12,528 nucleotides of DNA from Burkholderiales bacterium RIFCSPHIGHO2_12_FULL_61_11 (GCA_001770785.1 MERZ01000038.1:13252-25779); one strand, 5' to 3'. Counted from the first letter of the stretch, positions 1 through 10,205 are shown. Numbers and translations are program-made. Notes: generated by a model not told the origin, from the letters alone.

Positions 1-573
<573 letters not shown>

Positions 574-706
574 GATGGTTTGGGTAAACAGGAAAAAGAA
601 CACGGCGGCCAGCGCTCTGGCGCGAAAACTGATGATTTTAGGTCACTGGCGCTGCCGCGAACTGTCGCACTGCCTTGGCGAAATCTTGAGCCCGCATGTG
701 GCCCAT

Positions 707-731
707 AAAAAAGGAGCGTTCAAAACGCCCC
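707..731 (-). terminator. Intrinsic terminator of the glycine-zipper gene
   Basis: Read on the minus strand, this is an 8-position stem (GGGGCGTT / AACGCTCC, one mismatch) with a 3-base loop, followed at once by six T. It starts 23 bases after the stop of the minus-strand gene ending at 754. It should separate that gene from ppnP-argG. Confidence 0.8.
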
Positions 732-753
732 TATGTTTGATTGAATTGAAAGA

Positions 754-1455
754 TCAGCGCGAGTGGCGATGCCCGCCGTAACCCCGGCTGTAGCCGAAGT
801 TCAGCGAGAGCCCGATAGGCGGGTAATACGGCGCGTAGTAATAAGGCTGGGCGTAATAGGCCGGGTACACCGGCGCCGCAACCACGGGTTGCACATAAAC
901 CGGCTGCTGCACCGGTGCCGGCTGGAAGTAGGTTTGAGGCTGAGCTTCCCGGGGCGCCGGGGTGATGGCGCCAATCGGCGTGACCTGTAGTCGCACATAC
1001 GGGCCGGGATCGTTCACCATCTGCACGTTGTATTGCGTGCCCTGGTATTCGTACACCACGTTGTAGTGGCTGGGGATGTTTTCGTAATAGGTCTGCGTCG
1101 AGCATCGCTGGACATTCTGGACCTGGTCGCTGCCGCCCTCAATGCGGTCACCGATAACGGCGCCACCTAACAACCCGATCACGGTGGCCGCCGCCCGGCC
1201 GCCGCCGTGGCCGATCGCGTTGCCAGCCGCGCCGCCTGCCAAAGCGCCCATCACGGCGCCCGCGCCCGATTTGGGGGCTTGAGTGATGACGGCTTCGGTA
1301 TTGCACACTTGCCGGGGCACGGCAACCTGCTGCACCACTGGTGTACTGGAAATAACCCGCGCCAGAATGTCCATGGCTGAAACCGGCAGACAAACCAAAC
1401 CCGCGGCGGCACCAACGGCCGACACGGCAAGTGTCTTAACGATTGATTTTTTCAT
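754..1455 (-). CDS. Secreted glycine-zipper 2TM (17 kDa antigen-like) protein
   Basis: This is an exported envelope protein of unknown specific function. Its 233 residues show a Sec signal peptide (MKKSIVKTL, hydrophobic stretch to about residue 25, likely cut after PVSA at 27). There is no true lipobox, since the Cys at 22 is preceded by L-V. Residues about 64-104 are rich in regularly spaced Gly/Ala (GAGAVMGALAGGAAGNAIG, then GLLGGAVIGDRI), the pattern of the glycine-zipper 2TM / Rickettsia 17 kDa surface antigen family. Residues about 105-160 look like a soluble domain with two Cys and many Tyr. The C-terminal 70 residues are low-complexity Pro/Tyr/Gln/Val (repeated PVYVQPV, YYAPYYPP) ending in GYGGHRHSR. 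A good ribosome site, GAAAGGG, precedes the ATG at 1455. The gene is monocistronic: putative promoter at 1507-1535, terminator at 707-731. The family assignment is firm; the role (outer-membrane integrity or stress) is inference. Confidence 0.85.
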   Translation of the reverse strand: MKKSIVKTLAVSAVGAAAGLVCLPVSAMDILARVISSTPVVQQVAVPRQVCNTEAVITQAPKSGAGAVMGALAGGAAGNAIGHGGGRAAATVIGLLGGAVIGDRIEGGSDQVQNVQRCSTQTYYENIPSHYNVVYEYQGTQYNVQMVNDPGPYVRLQVTPIGAITPAPREAQPQTYFQPAPVQQPVYVQPVVAAPVYPAYYAQPYYYAPYYPPIGLSLNFGYSRGYGGHRHSR

Positions 1456-1506
1456 GATGTAAACCCTTTCTCGGCAAATCGCTGAAGCTGAACCGTTTTG
1501 GCGAGT

Positions 1507-1535
1507 TCGATACTCCTTGCCTTGCGTTCACTCAA
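1507..1535 (-). promoter_or_regulatory. Possible sigma70-type promoter for the glycine-zipper gene
   Basis: On the minus strand TTGAGT (1535-1530) and TATCGA (1512-1507) are separated by exactly 17 bases, giving a 5' leader of about 45 bases. The -35 matches consensus at four of six positions and the -10 only at three of six, so this is a weak prediction. Confidence 0.3.
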
Positions 1536-1650
1536 ATCGTCGCTAGCGGCCAAGGGGTAGCTGATTTTACGAAGTTGGAGTCATTTGGGGGCGCAGAGTT
1601 CGGCAAATCGACTGTAAAGCTGATGGGCGCATCGCTACCACCTCTGAAAT

Positions 1651-1995
1651 TCAAACCCGGTCAGCCCAGGCTGCTGCATCAAACCCGACCGTCAGATTCT
1701 GCCCCCAGTCCACCACCGGTCGCTTGATGACGCTGTGCTGGGCCAACATCAGCGACTGCGCGCTGGCGGCGTCCCGCACGGCGGCCTGCGCTGCAGCGTC
1801 GAGCTTGCGCCAGGTGGTGCCCTGGCGGTTGAGCAGCTTTTCCCAGCCGACGGCTTGCGTCCACAGCGCCAGTTTTTCAGGGGGAACGCCGTGCTTCTTG
1901 AAGTCATGGAATTCATGGGTCTGCCCGTGTTCGGTCAGCCACGCACGGGCTTTTTTCACGCTGCTGCAATTGGCAATGCCATAAACAATAATCAT
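1651..1995 (-). CDS. ArsC/Spx-family (YffB-like) thioredoxin-fold protein
   Basis: This is a 114-residue thioredoxin-fold protein of the arsenate reductase-related family, closest in pattern to E. coli YffB. It begins MIIVYGIANCSSVKKARAWL, with the single family cysteine at residue 10 followed by KKAR. It continues with FHDFKKHGVP, then LLNRQGTTWRKL (residues about 54-65), and IKRPVVDWG near 90-98, where Arg92 corresponds to the ArsC active-site arginine region. There is no second N-terminal cysteine (C-S-S rather than CXXC). Family members of this subtype have no proven arsenate reductase activity, and some may be glutathione-dependent thiol reductases. No arsenic-resistance genes lie nearby, so I do not call it arsC. 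It ends 195 bases before the glycine-zipper gene on the same strand and is divergent from pip across a 232-base gap. The ribosome site is weak (CAGGG). Confidence 0.87.
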   Translation of the reverse strand: MIIVYGIANCSSVKKARAWLTEHGQTHEFHDFKKHGVPPEKLALWTQAVGWEKLLNRQGTTWRKLDAAAQAAVRDAASAQSLMLAQHSVIKRPVVDWGQNLTVGFDAAAWADRV

Positions 1996-2058
1996 GCCCT
2001 GAGTCTGCCATAAATTTAAGAAGGAAATGCCTATGGTCCATATCTGACGGTATAAGAA

Positions 2059-3190
<1,132 letters not shown>

Positions 3191-3234
3191 GCGGCACCCA
3201 GAACTGGCCCGTCAGCCAATAGGTTTTCAGCCCT

Positions 3235-3257
3235 GAGGGACAATGCGGGCCGTATGA
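3235..3257 (+). promoter_or_regulatory. Possible ribosome site plus 4-codon minicistron coupled to folC
   Basis: GAGGGA (3235-3240) lies 3 bases before an ATG at 3243 that encodes only Met-Arg-Ala-Val. Its TGA stop (3255-3257) overlaps the folC start as ATGA. The same purine stretch is 14 bases from the folC ATG, farther than usual. Coupled re-initiation is therefore possible but unproven. Confidence 0.25.
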
Positions 3258-4564
3258 AAGAACTTAAAACACTCGACGACTGGCTGGCGCATTGCGAGCG
3301 CCTGCACCCCAAAACCATCGACATGGGGCTGGAACGCGTCAGGGCCGTGGCCCAGCGCATGGGGCTGGCGTTTGCTTGCCCCATCATCACGGTGGCGGGC
3401 ACCAACGGTAAAGGCTCAACCTGCGCCATGCTGGAGGCCATTTTGCTGCAGGCCGGCTACCGCACAGGGCTCTATACCTCGCCGCATCTGGTCGATTTTG
3501 AAGAGCGTTGCCGGGTCCGCGGCGATATCGTCAAGGCGAATGATTTGATCGCATGCTTCGCCCGTGTGGAGGCGGCCAGATCCAAGAATGGCCCTGAAAT
3601 ATCGCTCAGCTACTTTGAGTTCACGACGCTGGCCATCCTGCAACTGCTGGCCGACGCAAAGCTCGACGTCGTCATTCTGGAGGTCGGCCTGGGGGGCCGT
3701 CTGGATGCGGTCAACATCCTGGATGCCGATTGCGCCGTCATCACCAGCATCGACCTTGATCACATGGAATTGCTGGGAACCGACCGTGAAAGCATAGGCT
3801 TTGAGAAGGCCGGCATCATGCGCGCTGGCAGGCCGGTGGTGGTGAGCGACCCGGCGCCGCCCCAAAGCGTTCTTGAGCACGCCTCGGCACTGGGCGCTGA
3901 CTTGTGGCGCCTGGGCCGTGATTTCAATTTTTCGGGCGACAAGCAGCAGTGGGGCTGGAGCGGCCGCGGCAGGCGTTATGCCGGGCTGGCTTACCCGGCC
4001 TTGCGCGGCGCCAACCAGTTGGTCAACGCCGCCGGCGTGCTGGCGGCGTTGACGGCCTTGCGCGAGCGCCTGCCCGTGACGGCTCAAGCCGTGCGCGTGG
4101 GTCTGTCCACGGTGGAGTTGCCGGGGCGCTTTCAAATCGTTCCCGGTCAGCCTGCGCTGGTGCTGGATGTGGCGCACAACCCGCATTCGGTGGCGGCGCT
4201 GGCCGAAAACCTCGATGCCATGGGCTACTACCCGTGCACCCACGCGGTGTTTGGTGCCATGGCCGACAAAGACCTGGCGCCCATGCTGGCGCGGATCAGT
4301 CCGATGATCGACAAATGGTATTTCACGGACTTGCCGACAGCGCGCGCCGCCACCGGCGAAGCCTTGCACGCCAAATGGCGGGCGCTGCAAGACCGTCCTG
4401 ACGTGACTGCCAATGATTACAAAAACCCCGAGGAGGCGCTGCAGGCGGCCGTCAAGGCGGCAGACCCCGCTGATAGAATTGTGGTGTTCGGCTCGTTCTT
4501 TACGGTAGGCGGCATTTTGAAGGGCGGCGTGCCGCGTCTTTCGGCTCCGCACTTGGCCGCTTAA
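3254..4564 (+). CDS. folC: Bifunctional dihydrofolate synthase / folylpolyglutamate synthase
   Basis: FolC adds glutamate to dihydropteroate to make dihydrofolate and then extends the polyglutamate tail of reduced folates, using ATP, in the cytosol. The 436-residue product belongs to the Mur-ligase superfamily. It has the P-loop GTNGKGST at residues 49-56, the family TSPHLVDFEERCRV block, LSYFEFTTLAILQL, and EVGLGGRLDAVNI. ITSIDLDHMELLG follows (the metal/ATP region), and the C-terminal domain has DVAHNPHS at 305-312. Length is close to E. coli FolC (about 422). The order folC - SPOR (dedD) - cvpA - purF is the same as in enterobacteria. In many betaproteobacteria accD lies just upstream of folC; here pip occupies that place. 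Confidence 0.97.
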   Translation: MKELKTLDDWLAHCERLHPKTIDMGLERVRAVAQRMGLAFACPIITVAGTNGKGSTCAMLEAILLQAGYRTGLYTSPHLVDFEERCRVRGDIVKANDLIACFARVEAARSKNGPEISLSYFEFTTLAILQLLADAKLDVVILEVGLGGRLDAVNILDADCAVITSIDLDHMELLGTDRESIGFEKAGIMRAGRPVVVSDPAPPQSVLEHASALGADLWRLGRDFNFSGDKQQWGWSGRGRRYAGLAYPALRGANQLVNAAGVLAALTALRERLPVTAQAVRVGLSTVELPGRFQIVPGQPALVLDVAHNPHSVAALAENLDAMGYYPCTHAVFGAMADKDLAPMLARISPMIDKWYFTDLPTARAATGEALHAKWRALQDRPDVTANDYKNPEEALQAAVKAADPADRIVVFGSFFTVGGILKGGVPRLSAPHLAA

Positions 4565-4607
4565 TGGCCAGAAGGACCAATGAGGGCCACATAAACCCGG
4601 CCAGCCT

Positions 4608-4624
4608 GCCCCAGGCCGTGGGGC
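4608..4624 (+). other. GC-rich hairpin in the folC-SPOR gap
   Basis: The arms GCCCCA (4608-4613) and TGGGGC (4619-4624) pair perfectly around a 5-base loop. No T-tract follows, so it is not a standard intrinsic terminator. It lies in the 126-base gap after folC, the largest gap in the folC-gltX block, and could modulate read-through or protect RNA ends. Confidence 0.3.
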
Positions 4625-4690
4625 GATCGACCGCGCATTAAACCTTTAACGGCACTTTCAACGTAATCGTCAACGGATTCAAGCCACACC

Positions 4691-5461
4691 ATGTCGTTTT
4701 TCAACTTCCGCCGGGGCGGTTCAAGCGCTGCTCCCCCTGCCGCGTCGGCCGCTCAAATGGAAAGCGTGGAAGTCATGCGCAAACGCGCAAAACACCGCCT
4801 GATCGGAGCGGCCGTGCTGGTGCTCATCGGCGTTGTCGGTTTTCCGCTGCTGTTTGATACGCAGCCGCGGCCCATTCCGGTGGATATTCCGATTGAAATC
4901 CCCGCCAAAAGCGCGGTCAAGCCGCTGGTCATCCCGGTACCGGCTCCGGCTGCCGAAAAAGTGACTGATGCTGCCAGCCTTGCGCCCCAGGAAGAAATCT
5001 TGTCGTCAATGCAGATTCCAGACATTGTTGAACCTGCGCCGGCAGCTATCAAAGGCGAAGCCAAACCGGATCTGAAGTCTGAAGTGAAGGTCGAGCCCAG
5101 CCCGCAGTCCAAGGCAGAGCCAAAAATGGCGTCCAAAGTACCTGCGGCGAGTGACGATGGCGCGCGCGCCAGTGCCCTGCTTAATGACCGGGCCATGCCG
5201 CCGGCTGCCAAAGCCGCTGCCGCGGCAGCCGAGGGCCGTGTGGTGGTGCAGGTCGGTGCATTTGCCGATGCCGCCAAGGCCCAGGAAGTGCGCCTCAAGC
5301 TGGAGCAGGCCGGCCTGAAAACCTACACGCAGGTTGCCGACACCAAGGACGGCAAGCGCACCCGGGTCCGGGTTGGGCCGTTCGCCAGCAGGGTCGAAGC
5401 TGAAAAGGCCGCGAGCAAGATCAAGACCCTTGCTTTGCCGGCCGCCATCCTGACTTTATAG
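4691..5461 (+). CDS. SPOR-domain (DedD-like) inner-membrane protein
   Basis: SPOR domains bind denuded peptidoglycan at the division septum, so this protein probably works in cell division, anchored in the inner membrane. Its 256 residues begin with a short cytoplasmic part (to about 36, ending MRKRAKHR). One membrane segment follows (about 37-56, LIGAAVLVLIGVVGFPLLF), then a long Pro/Ala/Lys/Glu-rich periplasmic linker (about 57-180). The C-terminal SPOR domain at about 182-256 starts VVVQVGAFADAAKAQEV and contains the repeat-like RVRVGPFASRVEAEKAASKI. This is the layout of E. coli DedD, and the gene holds the dedD position between folC and cvpA. The start ATG at 4691 has only a weak ribosome site. 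cvpA begins 15 bases after the stop. Confidence 0.92.
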   Translation: MSFFNFRRGGSSAAPPAASAAQMESVEVMRKRAKHRLIGAAVLVLIGVVGFPLLFDTQPRPIPVDIPIEIPAKSAVKPLVIPVPAPAAEKVTDAASLAPQEEILSSMQIPDIVEPAPAAIKGEAKPDLKSEVKVEPSPQSKAEPKMASKVPAASDDGARASALLNDRAMPPAAKAAAAAAEGRVVVQVGAFADAAKAQEVRLKLEQAGLKTYTQVADTKDGKRTRVRVGPFASRVEAEKAASKIKTLALPAAILTL

Positions 5462-5476
5462 GCAGTTTGCAGATTC

Positions 5477-5962
5477 GTGGCGGTGCTTGACTGGATTTTG
5501 CTGGCGGTGTTGTTGGTGTCCCTGGTGGTGGGTGCCTGGCGCGGGCTGGTCTATGAGGTGTTGTCAGTGTTGGGCTGGGCTGCGTCGTTTTATCTGGCGC
5601 AATGGGCTGCGCCCCGGGTGGCGACGCTGCTGCCCCTGCAGTCCGCCTCGGAGCCCGTGCGCTATGCGGCGGCGTTTGTGCTGATATTCATTGCCGCGGT
5701 GTTTGCGGCAGGATTGCTGGCCTTCTTGTTGAAGAAGCTGGTTGAAGCCATGGGATTACGACCGGTTGATCGCACTCTGGGGGCGGCCTTTGGCCTGGTG
5801 CGTGGCTTGATACTGCTGCTGGCCGCCACCGTGGTCATCAGCATGACGGCGCTCCGGTCAAGCCCCTGGTGGCTGGAGTCCCAAGGCGCAGTGGCGCTGA
5901 GCGCAACGCTCAAAGGTTTGAAGCCGGTGCTACCGGCGCAGTTTGCAAAGGTTCTGGATTAA
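5477..5962 (+). CDS. cvpA: CvpA-family membrane protein
   Basis: CvpA is a small polytopic inner-membrane protein. It was first noted as needed for colicin V production in E. coli and is linked to envelope stress tolerance, with no established molecular activity. The 161 residues contain four predicted membrane segments at about 4-22, 24-45, 62-87 and 103-124. Family features are the N-terminal LDWILLAVLLVSLVVGAWRG, the VYEVLSVLGWAASF stretch, and the RPVDRTLGAAFGLVRGL motif before the last helix. The start is a GTG at 5477, which puts the LDWI motif at the expected place; no upstream ATG fits. It lies 15 bases after the SPOR gene and 34 bases before purF, the standard arrangement. Confidence 0.93.
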   Translation: MAVLDWILLAVLLVSLVVGAWRGLVYEVLSVLGWAASFYLAQWAAPRVATLLPLQSASEPVRYAAAFVLIFIAAVFAAGLLAFLLKKLVEAMGLRPVDRTLGAAFGLVRGLILLLAATVVISMTALRSSPWWLESQGAVALSATLKGLKPVLPAQFAKVLD

Positions 5963-5996
5963 TTTTTATGGGTCAATACATCATGATCGAAACACC

Positions 5997-7526
5997 ATGT
6001 GCGGAATAGTTGGCATCGTCAGCAAGGCGCCGGTCAATCAGCTGATTTATGACGGTCTGCTGTTGCTGCAGCACCGCGGCCAGGATGCTGCCGGCATCGT
6101 CACGCAGCAAGGGCGCAAGTTCTTCATGCACAAGGCCAAGGGCATGGTGCGCGACGTTTTCCGCACCCGCAACATGCGCGCCTTGCCGGGCAATGTCGGG
6201 CTGGGCCAGGTTCGCTACCCCACGGCGGGCAACGCCTACAGCGAAGACGAAGCGCAACCGTTTTATGTCAACGCGCCGTTTGGTCTGGTGCTTTCGCATA
6301 ATGGCAACCTGACCAACGCGGCCGAACTCAAGACAGAGCTATTCAACACCGACCACCGTCACATCAACACCGACAGCGACTCCGAAGTGCTGCTCAATGT
6401 GCTGGCGCACGAGCTGGAAAAAACCACGCGTGGCTTGACGCTCAAACCGGCCGATGTATTTGCTGCGGTGCGCGGTGTGCACAAGCGCATCAGGGGCTCC
6501 TACGCCGTGGTGGTGCTGATCGCCGGCCACGGGCTGCTGGCTTTTCGCGACCCGTTTGGCATTCGTCCGCTTTGCATGGGCCGTGGCCAAAACGAATACG
6601 GCAACACCGTGATGGTGGCCAGCGAGTCGGTCGCCCTGGAAGGTACCGCGCACCAGTTCGAACGTGACATCGCGCCGGGCGAAGCGGTATTTGTGGACAT
6701 GGAGGGAACGGTGCATGCCGAGCAATGCGCCGTCAATGCCAAGCTCATGCCTTGCATTTTCGAGTTTGTCTACCTGGCGCGTCCCGACTCCGTGCTCGAC
6801 GGCATTTCGGTTTACCAGGCGCGCCTGAACCTCGGTGAAACGCTGGCCAAGCGGGTGATTTCCACGGTGCCGCCCAACGAGATCGACGTGATCATTCCGA
6901 TTCCCGAATCGAGTCGCCCAAGCGCCACCCAGCTGGCGCATCTTCTCGGTATTCCCTACCGCGAAGGTTTTGTGAAGAACCGCTATGTGGGACGAACCTT
7001 CATCATGCCGGGGCAAGGCGTGCGCAAAAAATCAGTGCGCCAGAAACTCAACGTCATTGCCAGTGAGTTCAAGGGCCGCAATGTGCTGCTGGTCGATGAC
7101 TCCATCGTGCGCGGCACCACCAGCCGCGAGATCGTGCAGATGGCGCGCGACGCCGGCGCGCGCAAGGTCTATTTCGCCAGCGCCGCGCCGCCAGTGCGTT
7201 ACCCCAACGTCTACGGCATTGACATGCCCACGGCGGACGAGTTGGTGGCACACGGCCGCAGCATTGAAGAAATTCGTCAGGTGATTGGCTGCGATGCGCT
7301 GATTTACCAGGACATGGACGGTATGCGGCGCGCCATCGGATCGCTCAACCCCAAGCTCGATGGTTTTGACGCCTCATGCTTCGATGGCGTTTATATCACC
7401 GGTGACGTGACGGCCGAAACCATTGCCGCGATGAACTCACAGCGCGCCGATACCGCGGAGCAGATCGGCGATGACGGCGACGCGGATGTGTCGCGCCTGG
7501 CGCTGCCCAATTCGCAAGAGGCTTGA
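5997..7526 (+). CDS. purF: Amidophosphoribosyltransferase
   Basis: PurF transfers the amide nitrogen of glutamine to PRPP, forming phosphoribosylamine, the committed first step of purine synthesis. The 509-residue product starts MCGIVGIV, with Cys2 the N-terminal nucleophile of the class II glutamine amidotransferase domain (about 2-235: LLLQHRGQDAAGI, GLGQVRYPTAG, SHNGNLTNA, DSDSEVLL). The phosphoribosyltransferase half carries YQARLNLGETLA, PIPESSRPSA, and the PRPP loop VLLVDDSIVRGTT at 363-375, then GIDMPTADEL. The frame is open back to 5943, but the start must be 5997 because Cys must follow the initiator Met. It matches the E. coli enzyme (about 505 residues). The ribosome site is weak (GAAA). 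metZ follows after 14 bases. Confidence 0.97.
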   Translation: MCGIVGIVSKAPVNQLIYDGLLLLQHRGQDAAGIVTQQGRKFFMHKAKGMVRDVFRTRNMRALPGNVGLGQVRYPTAGNAYSEDEAQPFYVNAPFGLVLSHNGNLTNAAELKTELFNTDHRHINTDSDSEVLLNVLAHELEKTTRGLTLKPADVFAAVRGVHKRIRGSYAVVVLIAGHGLLAFRDPFGIRPLCMGRGQNEYGNTVMVASESVALEGTAHQFERDIAPGEAVFVDMEGTVHAEQCAVNAKLMPCIFEFVYLARPDSVLDGISVYQARLNLGETLAKRVISTVPPNEIDVIIPIPESSRPSATQLAHLLGIPYREGFVKNRYVGRTFIMPGQGVRKKSVRQKLNVIASEFKGRNVLLVDDSIVRGTTSREIVQMARDAGARKVYFASAAPPVRYPNVYGIDMPTADELVAHGRSIEEIRQVIGCDALIYQDMDGMRRAIGSLNPKLDGFDASCFDGVYITGDVTAETIAAMNSQRADTAEQIGDDGDADVSRLALPNSQEA

Positions 7527-7540
7527 GCCGGACCTGACCC

Positions 7541-8767
7541 ATGACACAAAAAAAATTGCCCGAAAATCTTCACCGCGACACCCTGGCCGTGCGCACGGCC
7601 GTCGCCAAAAGCCAGTATGGCGAAAATTCCGAGGCACTGTTTCTGACCAGCAGCTTCGTCCAGCCCGATGCTGCCACGGCCATGCGGCGCTTTGCCAACG
7701 AGGAAGAGGGCTACATCTATTCCCGTTTCACCAACCCCACGGTGGCCAGCATGGAGCAGCGGCTGGCCGCGTTGGAGGACACCGAGGCCTGCATTGGTAC
7801 ATCCAGCGGCATGGCGGCGATCCTGTTGATGTGCCTGGGCTTGCTCAAGAGCGGCGACCATGTGATTTGCTCCCAGTCGGTGTTTGGCGCCACCATCAGG
7901 CTGATCGGCAGCGAATTTGCCAAGTTTGGGGTGGAAAGCACTTTTGTGTCGCAAACCGACGTGGCCCAGTGGCAGGCAGCCGTCAGGCCCACAACCAAAC
8001 TGCTGTTTGCCGAAACCCCCACGAATCCGCTGACCGAAGTCTGCGACATTCGAGCGCTCGCCGACGTGGCCCATGCGGCGGGTGCCTTGCTGGCCGTTGA
8101 CAACTGCTTTTGCTCGCCAGCGCTGTCGCAGCCTGCCAAGTTGGGGGCTGACCTGATTATTCATTCGGGCACCAAATACCTTGACGGCCAGGGCCGCGTG
8201 ATTGCGGGTGCGATCTGCGGACCGAAAAAGCTCATTGACGAGAAACTCGTTCCCATCATGCGCAGTGCCGGCATGACACTGTCACCGTTCAATGCCTGGG
8301 TCGTGCTCAAGGGCCTGGAGACGCTCTCGATCCGCATGCAGGCGCAAAGCGCCAGTGCACTGCTGCTGGCCGCCTGGCTGGAGGTGCAGCCGGGCGTGGC
8401 CCGCGTGTTTTACCCCGGCCTGAAGTCACACCCCCAGCATGCACTGGCCATGCGGCAGCAAAGCTTCAACGGGCAGGGTTGCGGCGGTGCGGTCGTGTCG
8501 TTCAACCTCAAGGGTGCTGATGCGCAAAGCGCCCGGAAAAATGCTTTTCACGTGATCGACAGCACCCAGGTCTGCAGCATCACGGCCAATCTGGGCGACA
8601 CCAAGACCACCATCACCCATCCCGCGACAACATCGCACGGCCGGCTCACCGAAGCACAGCGGCAAGCTGCCGGCATCGGCCAGGGCCTGATCCGCGTGGC
8701 CGTGGGTCTTGAACATATTGACGATTTGAAAGCCGATCTGGCACGAGGTCTGGACAGCCTGAAATGA
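7541..8767 (+). CDS. metZ: O-succinylhomoserine sulfhydrylase
   Basis: MetZ is a PLP enzyme of the Cys/Met metabolism (cystathionine gamma-synthase-like) family. It joins sulfide to O-succinylhomoserine, giving homocysteine directly for methionine synthesis. The 408 residues begin [20 protein letters not shown] and contain [14 protein letters not shown], with the substrate and cofactor Tyr/Arg. They continue with [20 protein letters not shown] (PLP phosphate contact region), [24 protein letters not shown] (Asp that pairs with the pyridine nitrogen), and [10 protein letters not shown] with the Schiff-base Lys212. The C-terminal [14 protein letters not shown] matches the family. The [20 protein letters not shown] stretch and the position after purF favour MetZ over cystathionine synthase or lyase; an acetylhomoserine-using enzyme cannot be fully excluded. 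Its stop overlaps the gltX start by four bases (ATGA). Confidence 0.93.
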   Translation: MTQKKLPENLHRDTLAVRTAVAKSQYGENSEALFLTSSFVQPDAATAMRRFANEEEGYIYSRFTNPTVASMEQRLAALEDTEACIGTSSGMAAILLMCLGLLKSGDHVICSQSVFGATIRLIGSEFAKFGVESTFVSQTDVAQWQAAVRPTTKLLFAETPTNPLTEVCDIRALADVAHAAGALLAVDNCFCSPALSQPAKLGADLIIHSGTKYLDGQGRVIAGAICGPKKLIDEKLVPIMRSAGMTLSPFNAWVVLKGLETLSIRMQAQSASALLLAAWLEVQPGVARVFYPGLKSHPQHALAMRQQSFNGQGCGGAVVSFNLKGADAQSARKNAFHVIDSTQVCSITANLGDTKTTITHPATTSHGRLTEAQRQAAGIGQGLIRVAVGLEHIDDLKADLARGLDSLK

Positions 8768-10203
8768 CAACAAAAACCATGACCCGAAAAACACGAACCC
8801 GGTTTGCGCCCTCCCCCACGGGCTTTATTCACCTCGGCAATATCCGCTCGGCTCTGTATCCGTGGGCCTTTGCGCGCGCCACCGGGGGCGTCTTCATATT
8901 GCGGATCGAAGACACCGATCTTGAGCGTTCGAGCCAGGCCGCCGTCGATGTGATCATCGAAGGCATGCGCTGGCTCGGCCTGGACTATGACGAGGGTCCG
9001 TTCTACCAGATGCAACGCATGGACCGCTACAAGGCGGTGCTGGCCGAGTTGCAGGCGGCCGACCTTGTTTATCCTTGCTACATGAGCATGGAGGAACTCG
9101 ACGCGCTGCGTGAAGCACAGATGACGGCGAAAGAAAAGCCGCGCTACGACGGCACCTGGCGGCCGGAACCCGGCAAGACGCTGCCTCCTGTCCCTGAAGG
9201 CGTTCGGCCGGTGCTGCGCTTCAAGAATCCGCAAGGCGGCTCGGTGGTTTGGGACGACAAGGTCAAGGGCCGCATCGAGGTCCGCAACGACGAACTCGAC
9301 GACCTGGTCATTGCGCGGCCCGACGGTACGCCGACCTACAACTTCTGCGTGGTGGTGGACGATATGGACATGGCCATCACGCATGTGATTCGCGGCGATG
9401 ACCATGTTAACAACACGCCACGCCAAATCAACATCTTCCGCGCGCTTGGCAAGGATGTGCCGGTCTATGCGCATTTGCCGACCGTTCTCAATGAGCAGGG
9501 CGAAAAGATGAGCAAGCGCAGCGGCGCCAAGGCCGTCACGCAGTACGCCGCCGAAGGTTACCTGCCGGACGCCATGGTCAATTACCTGGCGCGTCTGGGC
9601 TGGAGCCACGGTGACGACGAAATTTTTAGCCGTGAGCAGTTTATTCAGTGGTTCAATCTCGATCACCTCGGCAAGAGTGCGGCGCAGTTCGACGAGGCCA
9701 AGCTGCGCTGGGTCAATGCCCAGCATTTGAAGGCGATGGCCGATGACAAGCTGGCGGAACTCGTCTTGCCTTTCCTCAGCGAGCGCGGCGTGGTCGGCCT
9801 CGATTCAGCGCGCCGCGCGCAGGCCTGTGCCTTGTTCAAAGACCGCTGCAGCACGTTGGTGGAACTGGCCCAGTGGATGGGTCTGCTGGTCACTGAAGAG
9901 CCGGTCAGCACTGAAGAGATCAAGGCCCATGTGCCCGCCGATATTGCACCGGCAGTGGCCAGGCTGGCCGAGCTGTTGGCCGGTTGTGAGTGGAACAAAG
10001 CGGCAATTTCCGCCGCCATCAAGCAGGTGCTTGCCGAGACCGGGCTGAAGATGCCGCAACTGGCCATGCCAGTGCGTGTATTGATTGCCGGACGCCCGCA
10101 AACTCCATCGCTCGATGCCTTTGTGGCCTTGATGGACCGAGAAAATGTTATTTCCCGTTTGGCTTTCTCTAAAAGCACAGAATTTTCAAGCTATAATTTG
10201 TAG
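8764..10203 (+). CDS. gltX: Glutamyl-tRNA synthetase
   Basis: This is a class I aminoacyl-tRNA synthetase that charges tRNA-Glu. The 479 residues contain [20 protein letters not shown], with the HIGH-type motif as HLGN at 23-26. Also present are [24 protein letters not shown] (a zinc-site-like region in which only one Cys is obvious), [20 protein letters not shown], and the KMSKR loop at 248-252. The C-terminal all-helical anticodon-binding part follows (about 320-479). Length fits the bacterial enzyme (E. coli 471). The start overlaps the metZ stop as ATGA, indicating translational coupling. A second in-frame ATG at 8779 is possible and would remove five residues. The stop codon is inside a small dyad and just after a TATAAT box, 29 bases before tRNA-Ala. 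tRNA-Glu, its own substrate, lies 177 bases downstream. Confidence 0.97.
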   Translation: MTTKTMTRKTRTRFAPSPTGFIHLGNIRSALYPWAFARATGGVFILRIEDTDLERSSQAAVDVIIEGMRWLGLDYDEGPFYQMQRMDRYKAVLAELQAADLVYPCYMSMEELDALREAQMTAKEKPRYDGTWRPEPGKTLPPVPEGVRPVLRFKNPQGGSVVWDDKVKGRIEVRNDELDDLVIARPDGTPTYNFCVVVDDMDMAITHVIRGDDHVNNTPRQINIFRALGKDVPVYAHLPTVLNEQGEKMSKRSGAKAVTQYAAEGYLPDAMVNYLARLGWSHGDDEIFSREQFIQWFNLDHLGKSAAQFDEAKLRWVNAQHLKAMADDKLAELVLPFLSERGVVGLDSARRAQACALFKDRCSTLVELAQWMGLLVTEEPVSTEEIKAHVPADIAPAVARLAELLAGCEWNKAAISAAIKQVLAETGLKMPQLAMPVRVLIAGRPQTPSLDAFVALMDRENVISRLAFSKSTEFSSYNL

Positions 10204-10205
10204 CT
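10189..10205. repeat. Small inverted repeat AGCTA-N7-TAGCT over the gltX stop
   Basis: Arms AGCTA (10189-10193) and TAGCT (10201-10205) flank seven bases. The right arm includes the gltX TAG stop. Arm sequence and loop size resemble the dyad at 2059-2075. It overlaps the TATAAT box, so it may simply be part of the promoter. Confidence 0.35.
10192..10197 (+). promoter_or_regulatory. Possible -10 box of the tRNA cluster promoter
   Basis: A perfect TATAAT lies inside the last codons of gltX, 35 bases before the first base of tRNA-Ala. A GC-rich discriminator-like stretch (GCTCGACG) follows, as is usual for stable-RNA promoters. No good -35 is seen at 16-18 bases; the best match (TCTAAA, 18 bases away) is poor. 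Confidence 0.35.

Noticed and set aside
604..706. Possible small gene between ppnP and the terminator
   Set aside because: No frame with a start, ribosome site and family-like sequence was seen; only a weak TAAAAT box.
1471..1610. Direct repeat TCGGCAAATCG at 1471-1481 and 1600-1610
   Set aside because: Eleven-base repeats are expected by chance in 12.5 kb; no further copies or longer similarity were seen.
1651..1995. Arsenic resistance (arsC)
   Set aside because: The protein is of the YffB/Spx-like branch and there are no ars neighbours, so arsenate reduction is not supported.
3416..4552. Minus-strand ORF (378 codons) opposite folC
   Set aside because: A shadow of folC with Arg/His/Gln-rich composition and no recognisable domain.
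5943..5996. Upstream extension of purF
   Set aside because: PurF needs Cys directly after the initiator Met, which fixes the start at 5997.
8548..9726. Long minus-strand ORF (392 codons) opposite metZ/gltX
   Set aside because: A shadow frame caused by high GC; rich in His/Arg/Val with no motifs, and fully antisense to two well-identified genes.
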